A stretch of DNA of 32,194 bases from Elusimicrobia bacterium GWD2_63_28 (GTDB lineage Bacteria > Elusimicrobiota > Elusimicrobia > Elusimicrobiales > UBA9959): NCBI GenBank assembly GCA_001799895.1, contig MGUI01000071.1:1-32194 (forward strand). Reading direction: 5' to 3'. Of this stretch, positions 22,052 to 30,295 are shown in pieces. The position numbers and the translations under genes were made by a program. The notes below the pieces were generated by a model that was not told the origin of the DNA, did not search any database, and was given only the letters and a program-made list of their open reading frames with translations. Positions within the stretch are counted from its first letter, which is position 1, and every line of letters starts with the position of its first letter.

Positions 22052-23083
22052 ATGAAAGCCCTTGTAAAAGCTAAAGCGGAAAAAGGCCTGTGGCTGGAGG
22101 ACGTGCCCAAGCCGGAAGTCGGGGACAACGAGGTCCTGATCAAGATAAAAAAGACCGCCATCTGCGGCACCGACATACACATTTACCAGTGGGACGACTG
22201 GGCCCAGAAGACCATCCCCGTGCCTATGCACGTGGGCCACGAGTTCGTGGGCGAGATAGCGCAGCTCGGCAAGTCGGTGCAGGGGCACTTCGTCGGCGAG
22301 CGCGTCTCCGGCGAGGGCCACATAGTCTGCGGCCACTGCCGCAACTGCAAGGCCGGCCACCGGCACCTCTGCATCAATACCAAGGGCGTGGGCGTCAACC
22401 GCCCGGGCTGCTTCGCCGAGTACCTGGCCATCCCGGCCGAGAACGTCTTCTCCATACCGGAGGGCGTTTCCGACGACGAGGCCGCGATACTCGACCCGCT
22501 CGGCAATGCGGTGCACACGGCTCTTTCCTTCGATCTCATCGGCGAGGACGTGCTGATAACCGGCGCGGGCCCGATAGGCATCATGGCGGGCGCCATCGCC
22601 AACCACGTGGGCGCGCGCCACACGGTGATCACCGACGTCAACGATTACCGCATGGACCTGGCCCGCAAGCTGGGCATAAAGAACGTGGTGGATTCCCGCC
22701 ACGAGAAGCTGCCCGACGTGATGCGCAAGCTCGGCATGACCGAGGGCTTCGACGTGGGCCTGGAGATGAGCGGCAACGCGCAGGCCTTCAACGACATGAT
22801 CGCCAACGTCAAGATGGGCGCCAAGCTGGCGCTGCTGGGCATCCTGCCGCCCAATACCACCATCCCGTGGGGCAACGCTATCTTCAAGGCGCTGACGCTC
22901 AAGTGCATCTACGGCCGCGAGATCTTCGAGACCTGGTACAAGATGTGCGCCATGCTGACGAGCGGGCTCGACATCAAGCCCATCATCACGCACCAGTTCC
23001 CGGCGAAGGATTTCAAGGAAGGCTTCGAGGTGATGTCCTCCGGCCGCTCCGGCAAGATCATCCTGGACTGGACGAATATCTAG
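22052..23083 (+). CDS. tdh: L-threonine 3-dehydrogenase
   Basis: This 343-residue cytoplasmic zinc alcohol-dehydrogenase-family enzyme oxidises L-threonine to 2-amino-3-ketobutyrate with NAD. The start at 22052 ([21 protein letters not shown]) has AGGAGG just upstream; the in-frame start at 22028 is rejected. Catalytic zinc ligands are Cys38 ([14 protein letters not shown]) and His63-Glu64 (HVGHEFVGE). The structural zinc loop has Cys93, Cys96, Cys99 and Cys107, the same numbers as the E. coli enzyme. The Rossmann loop [12 protein letters not shown] and the Tdh-typical [12 protein letters not shown] complete the match. No glycine C-acetyltransferase gene (kbl) lies beside it in this window. 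It is a monocistronic unit with its own promoter and terminator. Confidence 0.95.
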   Translation: MKALVKAKAEKGLWLEDVPKPEVGDNEVLIKIKKTAICGTDIHIYQWDDWAQKTIPVPMHVGHEFVGEIAQLGKSVQGHFVGERVSGEGHIVCGHCRNCKAGHRHLCINTKGVGVNRPGCFAEYLAIPAENVFSIPEGVSDDEAAILDPLGNAVHTALSFDLIGEDVLITGAGPIGIMAGAIANHVGARHTVITDVNDYRMDLARKLGIKNVVDSRHEKLPDVMRKLGMTEGFDVGLEMSGNAQAFNDMIANVKMGAKLALLGILPPNTTIPWGNAIFKALTLKCIYGREIFETWYKMCAMLTSGLDIKPIITHQFPAKDFKEGFEVMSSGRSGKIILDWTNI

Positions 23084-23105
23084 CGCCGGCCCCCGCCGGA
23101 AAACG

Positions 23106-23134
23106 AAAGAGCCCCGGGCAGCCGGGGCTCTTTT
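23106..23134 (+). terminator. Terminator of tdh, facing the convergent coiled-coil gene
   Basis: A 12-bp perfect stem (23106-23117 with 23122-23133) with a GCAG loop is followed by TTTTATTTT. The A-rich left side makes it partly usable for the leftward gene as well. Confidence 0.9.
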
Positions 23135-23154
23135 ATTTTCCGCCCGGGCGCGGG

Positions 23155-24516
23155 CTAGTTGCAGCCGTAGCTGACGCCGTCGCAGGCCCTGGGGTTCATG
23201 ACGTCGAAGCCGTTGGGGGAGATAAACTTGAACGCGGCGTCGATCTCAACGAAGTTTACCCCGGCGTTCACGCCGGGGAAGCCGTACCCGGGCAGCTTGA
23301 CGTCTATCTCGGGCAAGCTGAGCCCGTCCACCCTGGCCAGGAGGTCCGCTATGGAAGCCTCGAAGGCGTCAATAGGCGCCAGGGAGGGCAGCTCCACGTT
23401 CAGGTCGAAAGGCACCGCCTCCATCAGCTTGTTCACGGCGCTCCTGGCCTTGGCCTCCAGCTCCCTCACGTATTTAGCCACGCCCAGCTCTTTCAGCACT
23501 CCCCACAGGAAGCCGCTGATCTTTTTCTCTATCGCGCTCTCTATGGCGTTGGCGCTATCGATGATGGTCTTGAAGCCTATGGAAACCTCGTAGTCCGAGG
23601 TCCGCAGCGGGTTGTCCAGCGTGGGGTTCGGGTAAGGGAAGGAGAAAGAGAAACTGGCGTCCAGCACCCTCGCGAGCGCTCCCAGCTTGTCGGTCAGCTT
23701 CGCGGTCTCGCGCATGAGTTTCTCTATCTCCAGGCGCAGGGCGTCCAGGTCGCCCAGCTCGGCGCCGAACGGGTCGAAGAAATGCATGGAAGGCAGCCAG
23801 GGCTCCGGCTTGTAGAGCAGGGCGCGCACCACCCTGTCGTATTCCAGCACCACGGCGTCGGCCTTGCCGGCGGCGTCGTCCACCTTGGGATAGGCGCAGG
23901 CGCGCCTGTCGGCCGGCATCTTTTTAAGGCAGCCGCTGGCTATGGCTATGGGGAAACGCATATTGCCTATAGCCCCCGAGTTGACGGCGTACAGCGCCAG
24001 GCGCAGTTTGCCGGCCTTGTCGGCCGCGGCCGCGAGCTTGATCCTTATGGGTTCCGTTTTGGCCACTATGGCGTCCATGCGCTTCCGGGCGGCCGTAACG
24101 TTCTCCAGAGAGGCGGCGACGCCGGCGCGCACTTTTTTAGCCTTCTCCCTGGCCTGCGGCACGGCCTCGGCCGCTGCGGCGGCTGAGTCCGCGGCCCTGA
24201 GCGAAGCTTCCAGTTTCTTAAGGTCGGCGTCTATGGTGGAGAGCAGCCCCAGGCGGCTGGCGGAGGTGTCCAGGAATTCTTCGATATTGCGGACGCGGGT
24301 TATCAGGTTGTCCTGGTGGGCGTAAAGTTCCCGGGAATCCTTGTCGAGCTTGCGCAGCGCGGCGCTGGCGTCTTCGAGGTCCCTGATATACTGCGGCGTA
24401 GTGGTGCCGGGGCCGCCTAGGCGCGGGTTCAGGCCGCCGATAGGGCTCTTGGCCGGGGAGACGGCGGGCAGCAGCGCCAGCGCGGCCAGCAGAATAGAAA
24501 CGGCGTATTTTTTCAT
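23155..24516 (-). CDS. Exported coiled-coil protein of unknown function
   Basis: This 453-residue protein starts at 24516 (MKKYAVSILLAALALLPAVSPA, signal peptide) with AAAGGA just before the ATG; the longer frame to 24927 crosses the flavin reductase gene and is rejected. Residues about 40-190 are strongly helical with heptad-like Leu/Ala spacing (YIRDLEDASAALRKLDKDSRELY onward). A later region has two Cys (ASGCLKKMPADRRACAYPKV), then a DPFGAELGDLDALRLEIEKL helix and a hydrophobic/Pro-rich segment (SFSFSFPYPNPTLDNPL). The C-terminus is beta-like and ends with two Cys (ACDGVSYGCN) that could form a disulphide. I do not recognise the family. It is probably periplasmic or cell-surface and structural. 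It is divergent from the flavin reductase gene. Confidence 0.6.
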   Translation of the reverse strand: MKKYAVSILLAALALLPAVSPAKSPIGGLNPRLGGPGTTTPQYIRDLEDASAALRKLDKDSRELYAHQDNLITRVRNIEEFLDTSASRLGLLSTIDADLKKLEASLRAADSAAAAAEAVPQAREKAKKVRAGVAASLENVTAARKRMDAIVAKTEPIRIKLAAAADKAGKLRLALYAVNSGAIGNMRFPIAIASGCLKKMPADRRACAYPKVDDAAGKADAVVLEYDRVVRALLYKPEPWLPSMHFFDPFGAELGDLDALRLEIEKLMRETAKLTDKLGALARVLDASFSFSFPYPNPTLDNPLRTSDYEVSIGFKTIIDSANAIESAIEKKISGFLWGVLKELGVAKYVRELEAKARSAVNKLMEAVPFDLNVELPSLAPIDAFEASIADLLARVDGLSLPEIDVKLPGYGFPGVNAGVNFVEIDAAFKFISPNGFDVMNPRACDGVSYGCN

Positions 24517-24701
24517 TTTTTCCTTTGTTGACTTAGCTTTGATGCTCGCTAAAACCGCCCGCCGGCGGGCTAAGGCGCGCGAAACCAGGAAAACTGATCC
24601 GCTTAGATTATTATAGCGGAAAGGGCGAACTCTTTGCGAAAAAGCGCGCCGCCGGGAGGGGGAAGCCGGATGAAAAACCCGCCTGCAACCGTCCTCATGT
24701 T

Positions 24702-24730
24702 TCTTACAGTTTTGTATACTCAAATATAAT
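24702..24730 (+). promoter_or_regulatory. Promoter for the flavin reductase run
   Basis: TATAAT (24725-24730) with a weak TCTTAC 17 nt upstream (24702-24707). GAGAGGA at 24736-24742 is the ribosome site for the ATG at 24752. Confidence 0.45.
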
Positions 24731-24751
24731 TGCTCTGAGAGGACGCTGGCC

Positions 24752-25255
24752 ATGAAATACTGCGACAACTTTGACAGGCTGTGCGAGGCCCTGGAAGGCG
24801 CCGGGGCTTTCCTGGTGGTAGAGGACGGGAAGGGTCGGGTCAACGCCATGACCATAGGCTGGGCGCAGCTCGGCGTCATCTGGGGCGAGCCCGTGATGAC
24901 GGTGCTGGTGCGCCCGTCGCGCCACACTCACGCCATGCTTGAAAAGGCCGCGGGGTTCACCGTCTGCGTGCCCAGGCGCGGGGAAATGAAGAAGGAGCTC
25001 GCCTTCTGCGGCTCGAAGTCGGGCCGCGAGTATGACAAGATACGCGCCTGCGCGCTGGCGCTGAAGGACGGGGCGGCCCCCGGCCTGAAGTACATAGACG
25101 GCTGCGCGCTGGTTTACCACTGCGCGATGCATGGCGGGACGCAACTGGCGCCCGAAACCCTTGCGCCGGAGGCGCTGGGCAAATATTACGGCCCGGCCGA
25201 GGCGCCGCACAAGCTTTACTTCGGGAAAATACTGAAAGCGGAGAGCTTCCGATGA
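24752..25255 (+). CDS. Flavin reductase-like FMN-binding protein
   Basis: This 167-residue cytoplasmic protein has the FMN-binding split-barrel (flavin reductase-like) fold. N-terminal LVVEDGKGRVNAMTIGWAQLGVIWGEPVMTVLVRPSRHT is the typical FMN-binding opening, followed by FTVCVPRRGEMKKELAFCGSKSGREYDK. Such proteins reduce flavins with NAD(P)H or hold FMN for an unknown reductase. A Cys-rich middle (FCGSKSG, DGCALVYHCAMHGG) is common in the branch found in anaerobes. The ribosome site GAGAGGA is 9 nt upstream. The stop overlaps the next start (ATGA), so it is translationally coupled to the TPR lipoprotein gene. Confidence 0.85.
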   Translation: MKYCDNFDRLCEALEGAGAFLVVEDGKGRVNAMTIGWAQLGVIWGEPVMTVLVRPSRHTHAMLEKAAGFTVCVPRRGEMKKELAFCGSKSGREYDKIRACALALKDGAAPGLKYIDGCALVYHCAMHGGTQLAPETLAPEALGKYYGPAEAPHKLYFGKILKAESFR

Positions 25256-26481
25256 AAAAGACCCGCCTCGCAACCCTGGCCCTGTCCGTCCTGCTTCTTT
25301 CCGGCTGCGGCCTGTTCAAGCAGAAAGCCGCCGATTATTACCTGGGCAAGGCGCGCAAGACGGCCGAGGCCCAGAACCCGCCCGAGGCGGAGGTGAAGGC
25401 CGCCTTCGCCGCCATAGAGAAAGCCCTGACCTATTCGCCTGGCTCGGCGTCCGCCGTGGAACTGCTGGGCCGGCTGGCCGACTCGGCCTCGAAGAACGGT
25501 TTTACCGGGGCGCAGGAACTGGAAGCCGCGGCCCTTAAAAAGGCCATAGCCGGCAGCCCGCTGAACTGGGCCGCCCGCGAGGCGCTGACCAGCTTCTTCG
25601 CCGCGCGCGGCGATACCGGCGGGCTGGAGTTCATGGCCGCGCAGGCGCAGGAGCTGTACGCCTCGGCCGAGCCCGGGACCAGGTATTGCGCGCTGCTGGC
25701 CGGGCTGGCCGCGCGCGCCTCCGCCCTGCCCTGGATAGAGTCCGAAGCTTATATAAGCCTCAACAGGGCGCCGGAGCCGCTGTTTGAGAAAGCGGCCGCC
25801 TACGACGCCTCCGCCGCCAAGGTGCAGGCCATGAAGGCCGAGCTGGACAAGGTGAACGCCTCCGACCCCGGCATGAAAAAATCCGCCCCGGCGGAGCTGA
25901 TCTCGGCCGCCGAGGTGGCCGCCGCCGACGCGCTGCGGGACCCCGAGGCCCGCGCCGCGATAGCCGCCTTCAATTCCAGGGCCGGCTCCGACCCGGCCTT
26001 CCGCAAGGCCGTGGAGTCGGCCGTGCAGGGCAACGCCGCGCTGGCGCGCAGGGAATATTCGCAGGCGCGCGCCTTCTACCAGGGCGCGCTCAACCATTAC
26101 CCGGCGCTGCTCGATGCCAGCCGCCAGCTGGCCGAGGCTGATTTCCAGGAGGGCGCCGCCCTGGCCGCCGCGGGCCAGGACCGCAAGGCCGCCTCGCAGC
26201 TGCTCTACAAAGCCTACGTGGAAATTAACGCCGTAATAGCCGGGGCGCCGAAGAGCGGCAACCTTATCCCTTTCATAAAGCCCCGGCGCTTCCTCGGCGA
26301 AGCCTGGTCCCTGAAGGCCGCGAACCTGGCGGCCCTGCGTGCCGTAGAGGGCCCCCGCCTGAAGAAGACGGCCAAACTGGAGGGGGAGTTCAAGCAGGCG
26401 CTGGACGAAGCGCTGAAGCTGTACCCGGAGGGTAGGCTGGCCAGGGAGCTGCTGGAGCGCTATACCAGGGAAGGGTTCTAG
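25252..26481 (+). CDS. TPR-rich lipoprotein of unknown function
   Basis: This 409-residue protein has a lipoprotein signal (MKKTRLATLALSVLLLSGC, lipidated Cys19). The mature chain is almost all helical with TPR-like spacing: AFAAIEKALTYSPGSASAVELLGRL near 50-75, then a later pair around REYSQARAFYQGALNHYP and ASRQLAEADFQEGAALAAAG. It is Ala-rich. It is probably anchored on the periplasmic side of the inner or outer membrane and used for protein contacts. It shares a 4-bp overlap with the flavin reductase gene upstream and is followed 15 bp later by an exported protein, so the three form an operon. A functional link between a cytoplasmic flavoprotein and this lipoprotein is not evident. Confidence 0.72.
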   Translation: MKKTRLATLALSVLLLSGCGLFKQKAADYYLGKARKTAEAQNPPEAEVKAAFAAIEKALTYSPGSASAVELLGRLADSASKNGFTGAQELEAAALKKAIAGSPLNWAAREALTSFFAARGDTGGLEFMAAQAQELYASAEPGTRYCALLAGLAARASALPWIESEAYISLNRAPEPLFEKAAAYDASAAKVQAMKAELDKVNASDPGMKKSAPAELISAAEVAAADALRDPEARAAIAAFNSRAGSDPAFRKAVESAVQGNAALARREYSQARAFYQGALNHYPALLDASRQLAEADFQEGAALAAAGQDRKAASQLLYKAYVEINAVIAGAPKSGNLIPFIKPRRFLGEAWSLKAANLAALRAVEGPRLKKTAKLEGEFKQALDEALKLYPEGRLARELLERYTREGF

Positions 26482-26496
26482 CGGCGGGAGCCGGGA

Positions 26497-27177
26497 ATGC
26501 TTGTAAAAACACTTTTAACCTGCGCCGCGCTGCTGCCGGCCGCTGTTTTAACCCCGCCCGCCGCGGCGCAGGACACTCAGGTCTCCACCGCCGCCCCGGC
26601 GCGGGTGCAGAGCCCTCTCTTTCTGACCCTCTCCAAGGATTCATATTCCTCGCGCGTGGGCCTGGACTACGCTATCAGGTGGGATTTCTCCGACCTGGCC
26701 TCTTTCCGGCCCAGCCTGGGCTTTCTCTACTCGGGCATAAAGGCCGTTTCAAACTGGGACATAACCCAGAACACCCGGCTGGAATATTACGGTTTAAAGA
26801 CCAACCCCTGGCGGCTGATCCTCAGCGACAGGAAGCCCGCCCCGCCGGCCGCGGCCGCGGGGAGCGGTCCCGGGGCCGGGGGGTCGGCCGTGGTGCAGCG
26901 GCCGCCGCAGACGCGGCGGCGCGTCAGGTTCTCGCTTTCGCCGCTGGTGGAGGACCTCAAGAATAATTTCGACGAAGGCCTGCGCGATTACCTGCTGAAG
27001 AGCTCCATGCAGGACCTTACCCCGGAATGGGGCCGGGCGGGGGAGGCGGGGCGCAAGGCTTTCGTCAAAGACGTGCTGTCTCTTGGCATCTGGGACCTGG
27101 GCGTGCCGGGGGTGAAGCAGGCCGGCGAAGGGCTTGAGTATATCAGCAGCGAGAAAAACGGGAACGGCCGCAAATAA
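26497..27177 (+). CDS. Exported protein of unknown function
   Basis: This 226-residue protein has a signal peptide (MLVKTLLTCAALLPAAVLTPPAAAQ). The N-terminal mature half is beta-like with aromatic residues (FLTLSKDSYSSRVGLDYAIRWDF, GFLYSGIKAVSNWD, NTRLEYYGLKTNPWRLIL). A Pro/Ala/Gly linker near 110-140 follows, then a helical C-terminal half (LVEDLKNNFDEGLRDYLLKS, GRKAFVKDVLSLGIWDLG). I do not recognise the family. GGGAG lies about 6 nt before the ATG. It is the last gene of the three-gene run and is followed by a terminator. Envelope location is inferred from the signal peptide. Confidence 0.6.
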   Translation: MLVKTLLTCAALLPAAVLTPPAAAQDTQVSTAAPARVQSPLFLTLSKDSYSSRVGLDYAIRWDFSDLASFRPSLGFLYSGIKAVSNWDITQNTRLEYYGLKTNPWRLILSDRKPAPPAAAAGSGPGAGGSAVVQRPPQTRRRVRFSLSPLVEDLKNNFDEGLRDYLLKSSMQDLTPEWGRAGEAGRKAFVKDVLSLGIWDLGVPGVKQAGEGLEYISSEKNGNGRK

Positions 27178-27196
27178 AGGACCCGGGCGCAAAAAA

Positions 27197-27224
27197 AGAG
27201 CCGCACTGCGCGGCTCTCTTTTTT
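27197..27224. terminator. Bidirectional terminator between convergent genes
   Basis: An 8-bp stem (27197-27204 with 27210-27217) with an ACTGC loop, an A run on the left and CTTTTTT on the right, serves the exported-protein operon and the leftward receiver/PPDK_N gene. Confidence 0.88.
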
Positions 27225-27239
27225 GCCGGACGTCGTTCC

Positions 27240-30185
27240 TCAGACAGCCACGGCGGCGCGGCCCTCGGAGCCGTCGATCCTGATGTCCAGCGGCCCGGCG
27301 AACCTCAGGTGGCGGATATACTTCAGCTCGGCCAGTGGCTTCTCGGCCAGCAGCTTTTCCCAATTAATGAAAGCGTCGGGCCCCGTTTCATTTATGGTGA
27401 AGTAGCCTATGCCCAGCGAGGTCACGTTGTGGAAGAAATGCGTGCCGTAGGACGGGTCCACCACGAAATCCCCGTAGGCGGCCTCGATGATGATGCGCGA
27501 GCCCGAGATGTGGTGCCATTTCACCGGGATGCCGAGCGACGGGTCGCTCGAGCCCCAGCGGCCCGGGCCTATCACCAGGTACGGGCGCCCTTCCTCGCGC
27601 AGGCGCGCGTTGATCTCGCCGATCTCCTCGGCGATCTCGCGCGTCTTCAGCGCGTCGAACTTTTCAGGTATGACGTAGACCAGGTCCGCGATGTCGCGCT
27701 GGGCGCCGTTGCCCAGCGCCTTGGCGCTGAGGCAGAGCAGCCTGTCGGGGCTGATATCTTTGAGCGAGACTTTCTTGATGGGGCTGCGCGAGACCATGGG
27801 GCGCATCTGCACTATGTTGAAGAGCGCGGCGCCCGAGACGTGGTCGTAGTCGCAGACGAATTCCATCTCTATATTGCAGCCCATCGCCTCCTTGCCGAGC
27901 GCTGAGATCTCCCGCATTATTTCAGCCAGCGGCAGCACTTCGTTCTTGAGCAGCGGCGCGAAGGTCACCAGCCGGCGGCCGGGCTCTGAAATGCCGTCGT
28001 AGATCCTGTCGTTCTCGGCCGAGTACGTTGAGCCGACCAGTTCCAGGGATCCGTCGGCTTCGGCCTCCTCTATCCCGGCGGTGTGCAGCGCCGGCTCTTC
28101 TTCGTAGTGCAGGGTGGCGTCCTGCTGGCCGGTCCGGAGAGCCACGAACTGTTTCTGCGAGTTGCCCAGGAAGTCGCCCAGCGTGGAGAACTGGTGCAGG
28201 TTCTGCGGGTGGGCCGGGGAGAAACGCAGCGCGGTGTAGCCTTCCACTATCGTCTTGCCGAGCCCCAGCGCGATGTGGGCTATCGGGTCCTCGGCCTCCA
28301 GCGGCGGCACCGGGTAATAGTTGTATGACTGCATGACCCCGGCGAAGGCCGGGTAATAGCGCCCGCTCCCGTAGTCGCGGCCAACCACGCGCTGTATCAT
28401 CACGGCCATCTTTTCCTCGTCGATTATCAGCGGGTTCAGCCGGCGGTAGGCCCGGGCCTCGCGGGAGAACACCGAGGCGTAGATGAACTTGACCGCCCGC
28501 GCCAACTCGTCCAGGCGCCGCGCGCGGTCCGGGTGGTTGTTGGCGAGCATGTAGGTCTTGTAGACGCCGGCGAAGGGCTGGGTCTTGGAGTCCTCCAGCA
28601 GCGAACTTGAGCGCACGGCCAGCGGGCCGTCGAGCTTGTCGACGATGGCGGCCAGGTCGCGCAGCACGTAGTCGGGCAGGCGCGCCCGCTCGAACAGGGC
28701 GGCGTTCTCCTCGTTCGTGCGGTTCTCGTTCATCATGGTGTCCAGGCCGTTCTGCTCCATGAAGAAATCGAATACGTCGGAGGCTATCACCACGGTGTTG
28801 GGCACGGTCACGGTCACATCCGGCCAGCGGTGCTCCAGGTCGGTCTTGGAGAGCAGGAAATCCACGAAGGCCAGGCCCCGGGCCTTGCCGCCTATGGAGC
28901 CCGCGCCTATCTTGCTGAACGGCGCCGAGTCGTCGAACATGCGGCGGTCGAACTTGAGCACCGTGCCCAGCTGCGTCTTGTAGATGAACTGGTGCAGCGT
29001 CTCTATGAGGTATTTCCTGAGCTGTTCAGGGTTGCCGAACTCGGAGATCTTCTTTGGCAGGATGTGGTAGGCCATCTCGAACTCGGTGCGGGCGAACAGC
29101 CACTTGGAGAAGTGGTTGCGGCTCGCGTGGTAGATGATGGATTCGATCGGCACAACCTTCAGCAGCTTCAGCATGGTGTGCAGGTCCGCGGCGCGGGCCA
29201 TCTCCATGCCATGAGTGTCGGAGAAGACGAAGTCGCCGAAGCCGAAGTAGCGCATGATGAAGGCGCGCAGCTGCTTGGACAGGTCCGGCGCCGCCTTGTG
29301 CATGAACGAGGCCTCCAGCTGCCCCGCGTTCTGCGCGAATTTGGCGTTGGAGGACTGCAGCAGCACGGGCATGTCGGGGTTGTCGGCCTTAATCTTGCGC
29401 GCCAGCTCCAGGCCGGCCTCGGAATGGCAGGCGCCGCCCATAGGGTATTCTATGTCGGTGATCACGCCGAGCAGATTGCCTTTGTATTTCTCATAGAGGG
29501 CCCAGGCCTCCTCGTAGGTGCTGCAGAAAAGGATCTTGGGGCGCGCGCGCAGGCGCAGGTTCTTCTTTACCGGGTTGAGCTCTTCGGCCATAACCACCTG
29601 CGTCTGTTTGAGCAGCTCGGTGTAGATGATGGGCAGGTAGGAGGAGTAGAACTTGATGTTGTCCTCCACCAGCAGCACTGCCTGCACGCCCACCTTGGAG
29701 TCGGGCTCTATGTTGCGGGCGTCCTCGATGATATTGATGATGGCCGAGAAGATGCGGGTGTCGCCGCTCCACAGGCAGATGCCGTCGGCCAGGGCCTTGG
29801 CCTCGTCGAGCATGTTCTTGATGTCCTGCACGTTGAAGGAGAGCAGCACCACCGGCAGGTTCGGGCGGCCAGCCTTCAGGCCGCGGAAGAAGTCGGCCAT
29901 GTCGGTCTCGCCCACCTGTATCATGGCTATCACCAGGTCGTAGGAGCCGCGCTTGAGCTTCTCCAGGGCCTGCTCGGCCGTGGCCACGCGGGTGATCTTG
30001 GGCGTGCCCCTGCCGGACTCGGGCAGGTCGCCGAAGAGCGCCTCGTTGAGGCGGTCGTCGTCGGCCAGCAGGAAAGAGTCGTAGAGGGAGGCCACCAGCA
30101 GGACGTTCTTTATCCTGTGCGGCATCAGTTTCTCGAAGCCGCCGAATTCTATCTCGTAGTCGCCGGGTTTCATGGTCGTGGGCAT
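27240..30185 (-). CDS. Receiver-domain protein fused to a PPDK_N (pyruvate phosphate dikinase ATP-binding) domain
   Basis: This 981-residue cytoplasmic protein has two receiver-like domains, about 26-140 (NVLLVASLYDSFLL onward, degenerate) and about 168-320 (AVLLVEDNIKFYSSY, then GVITDIEYPMGG with an Asp near 241 as possible phosphosite, then LLQSSN). From about 425 comes a PPDK_N ATP-grasp region: GAGSIGGKARGLAFVDFLL near 428, LAVRSSSLLEDS near 522-533, FAGVYKTYM, a Gln/Arg-rich IVQMRPMVSRSP near 800. The phosphohistidine swivel and PEP/pyruvate barrel domains of PPDK and PEP synthase are absent. It is therefore unlikely to make PEP; it may phosphorylate a partner under two-component control. 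The ATG at 30185 lacks a ribosome site; an ATG 12 bp downstream is an alternative. Confidence 0.75.
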   Translation of the reverse strand: MPTTMKPGDYEIEFGGFEKLMPHRIKNVLLVASLYDSFLLADDDRLNEALFGDLPESGRGTPKITRVATAEQALEKLKRGSYDLVIAMIQVGETDMADFFRGLKAGRPNLPVVLLSFNVQDIKNMLDEAKALADGICLWSGDTRIFSAIINIIEDARNIEPDSKVGVQAVLLVEDNIKFYSSYLPIIYTELLKQTQVVMAEELNPVKKNLRLRARPKILFCSTYEEAWALYEKYKGNLLGVITDIEYPMGGACHSEAGLELARKIKADNPDMPVLLQSSNAKFAQNAGQLEASFMHKAAPDLSKQLRAFIMRYFGFGDFVFSDTHGMEMARAADLHTMLKLLKVVPIESIIYHASRNHFSKWLFARTEFEMAYHILPKKISEFGNPEQLRKYLIETLHQFIYKTQLGTVLKFDRRMFDDSAPFSKIGAGSIGGKARGLAFVDFLLSKTDLEHRWPDVTVTVPNTVVIASDVFDFFMEQNGLDTMMNENRTNEENAALFERARLPDYVLRDLAAIVDKLDGPLAVRSSSLLEDSKTQPFAGVYKTYMLANNHPDRARRLDELARAVKFIYASVFSREARAYRRLNPLIIDEEKMAVMIQRVVGRDYGSGRYYPAFAGVMQSYNYYPVPPLEAEDPIAHIALGLGKTIVEGYTALRFSPAHPQNLHQFSTLGDFLGNSQKQFVALRTGQQDATLHYEEEPALHTAGIEEAEADGSLELVGSTYSAENDRIYDGISEPGRRLVTFAPLLKNEVLPLAEIMREISALGKEAMGCNIEMEFVCDYDHVSGAALFNIVQMRPMVSRSPIKKVSLKDISPDRLLCLSAKALGNGAQRDIADLVYVIPEKFDALKTREIAEEIGEINARLREEGRPYLVIGPGRWGSSDPSLGIPVKWHHISGSRIIIEAAYGDFVVDPSYGTHFFHNVTSLGIGYFTINETGPDAFINWEKLLAEKPLAELKYIRHLRFAGPLDIRIDGSEGRAAVAV

Positions 30186-30223
30186 GGAGATATTTTACTA
30201 ATTACGGCGGGCCGGGGGCGGGG

Positions 30224-30252
30224 TTGTCAAAGGAATTTTATTATGTTTATAT
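30224..30252 (+). promoter_or_regulatory. Promoter of the serC-serA operon
   Basis: TTGTCA (30224-30229), a 17-nt spacer and TTATAT (30247-30252) preceded by TGT form an extended -10. A second TATAAT is at 30268-30273 without a -35. GGAGAG (30281-30286) is the serC ribosome site. Confidence 0.6.
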
Positions 30253-30295
30253 ATATTCAACGGTTTTTATAATAATAACAGGAGAGTCTTTTACC

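Noticed and set aside
22090..24186. 698-codon rightward open frame
   Set aside because: It overlaps tdh in another frame and then runs antisense through the coiled-coil gene and across a strong terminator.
24517..24927. N-terminal extension of the coiled-coil gene
   Set aside because: The extension crosses the divergent flavin reductase gene and its promoter, while the start at 24516 has a ribosome site and a signal peptide.
28830..30272. 480-codon rightward open frame
   Set aside because: It is the antisense shadow of the receiver/PPDK_N gene and has no ribosome site or recognisable domain.
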